Below are positions 61,018 through 64,000 of a stretch of DNA of 64,000 nt, piece by piece (the stretch's first letter is position 1; each line of letters starts with the position of its first letter). Origin of the DNA: Flavobacterium cauense R2A-7 (GTDB lineage: Bacteria; Bacteroidota; Bacteroidia; Flavobacteriales; Flavobacteriaceae); the NCBI RefSeq assembly GCF_000498475.1, contig NZ_AVBI01000004.1:1-64000 (forward strand), read 5' to 3'. The translations under genes were made by a program, and so were the position numbers. The notes under the pieces were generated by a model. The model saw only the letters and a list, made by a program, of their open reading frames with translations, had not been told where the DNA came from and made no database searches.

Positions 61018-61449
61018 ATGAAAACAACACTTGTAAGCTTAATTTTATTGCTGACGCTAACCATAAATGCTCAGGAAACAAACAGATTAACTTTCGACCA
61101 ATCGATTGAAAAGGCCAAAACCGAAAATAAAAACGTTTTATTGTTTTTCTCCGGTTCCGATTGGTGTGCCCCTTGTGTGAAATTTAAAAAACATTTCGTT
61201 GAAACCGATCAGTTTAAAACCTTCAGCGCTGAAAACCTGATTGTTTATAATGCCGATTTCCCAAGACTGAAAAAGAACAAACTGGCAGACAACATCACTC
61301 AGGAAAATGAAAAATTAGCCGACAAATACAACAATACTGGATTGTTTCCTTTGATTCTTCTGTTAAACACTAAAGGAGAAATCATTGAAAAATGGGATCA
61401 CTATCCGTCTGAAACGTTAGAAGATTTTATTGCCAAACTGAAAGGATAA
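61018..61449 (+). CDS. Exported thioredoxin-fold protein of the ApbE/DUF4266/DUF3570 operon
   Basis: This 143-residue protein has a signal peptide (MKTTLVSLILLLTLTINAQ) and a thioredoxin fold with the CxxC pair GSDWCAPC (C50, C53), resembling DsbD-gamma-like or Thioredoxin_7 proteins. The C-terminal GLFPLILLLNTKGEIIEKWDHY is the cis-proline region. It should act in the periplasm. Its stop codon overlaps the ApbE start (TAATG), and two outer-envelope genes follow, so it is probably the redox partner of this set. Confidence 0.85.
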   Translation: MKTTLVSLILLLTLTINAQETNRLTFDQSIEKAKTENKNVLLFFSGSDWCAPCVKFKKHFVETDQFKTFSAENLIVYNADFPRLKKNKLADNITQENEKLADKYNNTGLFPLILLLNTKGEIIEKWDHYPSETLEDFIAKLKG

Positions 61450-62369
61450 TGCTTCACAAACAAGTTGAAAAATTAATGGGAAATCGTTTTGAGATTTCGG
61501 TTATCGGACCGGATGAAAATTGGTGCACCCAAAAAATCAATTTGGCCATTGAAGAAATAAAGAGAATTGAACGTTTGCTTACCACCTTTTCCAATGAAAG
61601 TATCACTTTTGAAATCAATGAAAATGCAGGATTCCAACCGGTGAAAGTTCCGGATGAAGTTTTCGGGTTGATTCAGCGCTGCCAGATGCTGTCGAAAATA
61701 ACACAAGGTGCGTTTGACATCAGTTATGGCGGAATCGACAAGAAATTCTGGAATTTCGATTTAAAAATGACGGCACTTCCGGATCCTGAAGCAGCAAAAA
61801 AATCGGTGGAACTCATCAATTATGAAAATATCATTTTAGATGAAACCAACAAAACGGTTTTTCTGAAAAAGAAAGGAATGCGCATCGGGTTTGGCGGAAT
61901 AGGAAAAGGCTATGCCGCGGAAATGGCAAAACGAAAATTAATCGAAAACGGTGTGGAAAGCGGAATCGTAAATGCAGCCGGTGATTTATCGGCTTGGGGT
62001 TATCAGGAGAACGGAGCGCCTTGGACCATCGGTATTGCCGATCCGAATTTAAGAACCTCAACGTTCTCAACATTTCAAATTACCAATACTTCCGTAGCGA
62101 CGTCCGGTAATTATGAGAAGTTTGTAATGATAAACAATAAAAAATATTCCCATACAATAGATCCGAAAACCGGTTATCCCGTGCGAGGTATAAAAAGCGT
62201 GACCATCATCGCGGAAAATGCCGAAATAGCCGATGCGTTGGCAACTCCGGTAACCGTAATGGGCATTGAAGTGGGATTGGATTTTATCAATCAATTAAAA
62301 CATATCGGGTGCATTATCATTGACGATAACGACCGGAAATACTTTTCAAATAATATAAAACTGACTTAA
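61449..62369 (+). CDS. apbE: FAD:protein FMN transferase
   Basis: This 306-residue protein matches ApbE, which attaches FMN to Thr/Ser of redox proteins. Visible are FDISYGGIDKKFW, IGFGGIGKGYAAEMAKRK, VNAAGDLSAWG, TSVATSGNYEKF and HTIDPKTGYPVRG, a full set of family motifs. Unlike most ApbE proteins it has no signal peptide or lipobox (MLHKQVEKLMGNRFEISVIG), so it may work in the cytosol. Its start overlaps the thioredoxin stop by one base. The target is unclear; no classical flavinylated protein is encoded beside it. Confidence 0.9.
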   Translation: MLHKQVEKLMGNRFEISVIGPDENWCTQKINLAIEEIKRIERLLTTFSNESITFEINENAGFQPVKVPDEVFGLIQRCQMLSKITQGAFDISYGGIDKKFWNFDLKMTALPDPEAAKKSVELINYENIILDETNKTVFLKKKGMRIGFGGIGKGYAAEMAKRKLIENGVESGIVNAAGDLSAWGYQENGAPWTIGIADPNLRTSTFSTFQITNTSVATSGNYEKFVMINNKKYSHTIDPKTGYPVRGIKSVTIIAENAEIADALATPVTVMGIEVGLDFINQLKHIGCIIIDDNDRKYFSNNIKLT

Positions 62370-62388
62370 AAATTAAACTGCGATACTT

Positions 62389-62595
62389 ATGAAAATAATA
62401 GCTTTTTGTTTGCTGCTCGGCATAAGTGTGAGCTGCTCACCGGTAAAAGAATATCAGAAATCAAAAATTAACGATTCGGATATGGAATTGGCGGCCCGAA
62501 AATCAGAGAAATTCGAAAACACATTTCAATTGTACCGTGAAGCAAGTTCCGGTGCTAACGGAGGAAAAACAGGTGGTGGCTGCGGCTGCAATTAA
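62389..62595 (+). CDS. DUF4266 small Cys-tailed lipoprotein
   Basis: This 68-residue protein has a lipoprotein signal (MKIIAFCLLLGISVSC, Cys16), a charged middle, and a Gly/Cys-rich C-terminus (SGANGGKTGGGCGCN) with C65 and C67. DUF4266 is a widespread small family, of no known function, that accompanies DUF3570 proteins. The exported thioredoxin upstream may keep its C-terminal CxC reduced, or the tail may bind a metal or be modified. It is 19 bases after apbE. Confidence 0.85.
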   Translation: MKIIAFCLLLGISVSCSPVKEYQKSKINDSDMELAARKSEKFENTFQLYREASSGANGGKTGGGCGCN

Positions 62596-62617
62596 TGCAT
62601 TAAAGAAGTAGTAAGAA

Positions 62618-63829
62618 ATGAAAAAGAGAATTTTCGCAGCATCGATATTGGCCTTTATATTTGGTAACAATATGAGAGCTCAGGACACGGAAACCAAAGA
62701 CAGTTCGGCGTATAAAAAACAAAAACTGAAAATTGAAGAAGTCAATTTCATCACAAGTTATTACAAACAGGACGGAAACAATTCGGCCGTAACCGGAGGT
62801 TTGGGAACTGAAAAACTAACCGACGTGGCCACGACTTTCGATATTAAAGTTTCCAAAAGAGACAAAAGCAACAACAAACACAATTTCGGTTTTGAACTTG
62901 GTGTAGACACTTATACTTCTGCATCCTCGGATAAAATCGACCCGAATACCGTTTCTTCGGCTTCCTATCAGGACGTGAGAGTTTATCCCTCTGCGAATTA
63001 CAGCTATGAGAATCTGGAAAAAAATTACATCTTAAACGGAGGCGTTTCTTTCTCGGCCGAGTTCGATTACACTTCTATTGGTGCCAATGCCGGTTTCACC
63101 AAAATCTCAAAAGATAAAAACCGTGAATTTTCCGTAAAAGGGATGGCCTTTTTTGATACCTGGAAAGTAATTCTGCCCGTCGAACTGAGGAGCAATCCGT
63201 CCGACCCCGATGTACAGCATGGCGACATGAAACCCCGAACGTCCTATAATTTAGGATTAACCTTATCGCAGGTGGTAAATAAAAATTTCCAGGTAGCATT
63301 CCTGACCGATATCGGTTACCAACAAGGTTTATTGGCAACAAAATTCAACCGCGTGTACTTCGGTGATTTAACCAATGTAAAATCTGAAAAATTACCCGAT
63401 ACCCGCTTTAAACTTCCGGTTGGGGTGCGTGCGAATTATTTCTTAGGCGATCATGTCGTTTTAAGAACCTTTTATCGCTACTATTGGGACAACTGGGGCA
63501 TCAATTCTCACACGATTAGTATCGAACCGAGTATCAAGTTATCGGCGTTTTCATCGTTGTCGGTTCCGTACCGATTCTATACCCAAAGTGCGGCGGATTA
63601 TTTCAAACCAATCTTTTTACACGGATTGACGGAAGAATTCTACACCAGCGATTACGACTTATCGAAATTCAGCAGTAACATGATCGGATTGGGTTATAAA
63701 GTTACCGATGCTGATAAAGGAATTTTCCATGTAAAACGAATTAACAGTCTGGAATTACGTTACGGATTCTATACCCGAAACAACGGACTCGATTCGCATA
63801 TCATTACTTTAGCGATGAAGTTTAAATAA
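62618..63829 (+). CDS. DUF3570 outer-membrane protein
   Basis: This 403-residue protein has a signal peptide (MKKRIFAASILAFIFGNNMRAQ) and a beta-strand-rich body with alternating hydrophobic residues and a final GFYTRNNGLDSHIITLAMKFK strand, as in a barrel of about 16 strands. DUF3570 and DUF4266 occur together in many genomes, often near apbE. The role is unknown. It is the last gene of the operon, ended by a hairpin. Confidence 0.88.
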   Translation: MKKRIFAASILAFIFGNNMRAQDTETKDSSAYKKQKLKIEEVNFITSYYKQDGNNSAVTGGLGTEKLTDVATTFDIKVSKRDKSNNKHNFGFELGVDTYTSASSDKIDPNTVSSASYQDVRVYPSANYSYENLEKNYILNGGVSFSAEFDYTSIGANAGFTKISKDKNREFSVKGMAFFDTWKVILPVELRSNPSDPDVQHGDMKPRTSYNLGLTLSQVVNKNFQVAFLTDIGYQQGLLATKFNRVYFGDLTNVKSEKLPDTRFKLPVGVRANYFLGDHVVLRTFYRYYWDNWGINSHTISIEPSIKLSAFSSLSVPYRFYTQSAADYFKPIFLHGLTEEFYTSDYDLSKFSSNMIGLGYKVTDADKGIFHVKRINSLELRYGFYTRNNGLDSHIITLAMKFK

Positions 63830-63852
63830 AATCTCAATTCTTACCTACTTTC

Positions 63853-63897
63853 ACCGCAGTGCTACAAATTAAAACCTGTAACGCTGCGGTTTTTTTC
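63853..63897 (+). terminator. Terminator of the DUF3570 gene
   Basis: ACCGCAG (63853-63859) pairs with CTGCGGT (63884-63890) over a 24-base loop, followed by a T-run. Confidence 0.65.
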
Positions 63898-63944
63898 TGT
63901 TTATTGGGTTTTCCTCTACCATTTCAACCTGCAGTTAAAATTAG

Positions 63945-63952
63945 TATCTTTG
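63945..63952 (+). promoter_or_regulatory. Putative -7 element of uvrB
   Basis: TATCTTTG matches TAnnTTTG, 18 bases before the ATG at 63971. Confidence 0.5.
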
Positions 63953-63970
63953 CAACTAAGCCGTTAAAAA

Positions 63971-64000
63971 ATGAAATTCCAAGTCGTATCCGAATACCAA
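63971..64000 (+). CDS. uvrB: Excinuclease ABC subunit B, first ten codons (partial at window edge)
   Basis: The window ends with an ATG-started frame reading MKFQVVSEYQ. This matches the usual start of UvrB in Flavobacteria, which continues PTGDQPKAI; the rest lies outside the window. UvrB is the DNA damage-verification helicase of nucleotide excision repair. A TATCTTTG promoter element stands 18 bases upstream. Only ten residues are visible, so the call rests on recall of the N-terminus. Confidence 0.6.
   Translation, partial: MKFQVVSEYQ

Overview
The window is a piece of a low-G+C Bacteroidota chromosome, almost certainly Flavobacteriaceae and most likely Flavobacterium. The evidence is the tmRNA, whose tag reads GENNYALAA; promoter elements of the TAnnTTTG type, several with a TTG about 17-20 bases upstream; a TonB receptor/DUF4249 lipoprotein pair; fused ResB-CcsA; monomeric isocitrate dehydrogenase; and menaquinone genes menA, B, C and D. 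Coding is dense on both strands. No rRNA, ordinary tRNA, insertion sequence, prophage or CRISPR array was seen, so this is mainly core genome with some lineage-specific genes.

Layout. 1-1.5 kb: 5' part of a large exported YDG/MBG-repeat surface protein running off the left edge. 1.8-7.6 kb (minus): menB, two bacterial PH-domain membrane proteins, menA, a UPF0173 metallohydrolase and menC; a structured intergenic element lies before menC. 7.8-10 kb: small lipoprotein, serine beta-lactamase-like lipoprotein, PH-like membrane protein. 10-17 kb: 4,5-DOPA-dioxygenase-type enzyme, CvfB-like S1 protein, an EreA/ChaN-like lipoprotein, menD, two tandem paralogous membrane proteins, an acetyltransferase. 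17-24.5 kb: TlpA-like thioredoxin, glutathione peroxidase, CcsBA, an O/P-type porin, prmA, clpS. 24.5-28.9 kb: lipocalin-like lipoprotein, two YeeE/YedE membrane proteins, DUF4199, a lipoprotein, kdsA, a beta-barrel-like protein. 29.4-32.5 kb: an operon of a six-helix membrane protein, a YiiX-like permuted papain-fold hydrolase, a small winged-helix regulator and CreD, with two nearly identical operator-like sites. 32.6-41.8 kb: TPR protein, LYS1/AlaDH-like dehydrogenase, tmRNA, DUF4468, pepT, a YdeI-like protein, yajC, DUF1573, nusB, leucine-type dehydrogenase. 42-51 kb: ABC exporter, PUR-alpha-like protein, P-type ATPase, CsaA, Mpo1-like, thioredoxin-fold protein, a candidate small RNA, Rnk-like protein, cyclophilin-FKBP fusion. 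51-60.8 kb: acetyltransferase, methyltransferase, DUF1569, trmD-rplS, icd, TonB receptor plus DUF4249, thiamine pyrophosphokinase. 61-63.8 kb: a four-gene operon of thioredoxin, ApbE, DUF4266 Cys-tail lipoprotein and DUF3570 outer-membrane protein. The first ten codons of probable uvrB end the window.

How the genes fit together. Menaquinone synthesis and cytochrome c maturation serve respiration. kdsA supplies Kdo for lipopolysaccharide. tmRNA, clpS, prmA, trmD, rplS, nusB and yajC serve translation quality control, transcription and secretion. The two loci most likely to hold poorly described biology are the winged-helix/YiiX/CreD operon (29.4-32.5 kb) and the Trx-ApbE-DUF4266-DUF3570 operon (61.0-63.8 kb). 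Also notable are several intergenic elements: a branched dyad at 2860-2993, an operator-like double dyad at 10986-11012, a family of degenerate repeats directly after stop codons, and a possible small RNA near 48.62-48.79 kb.
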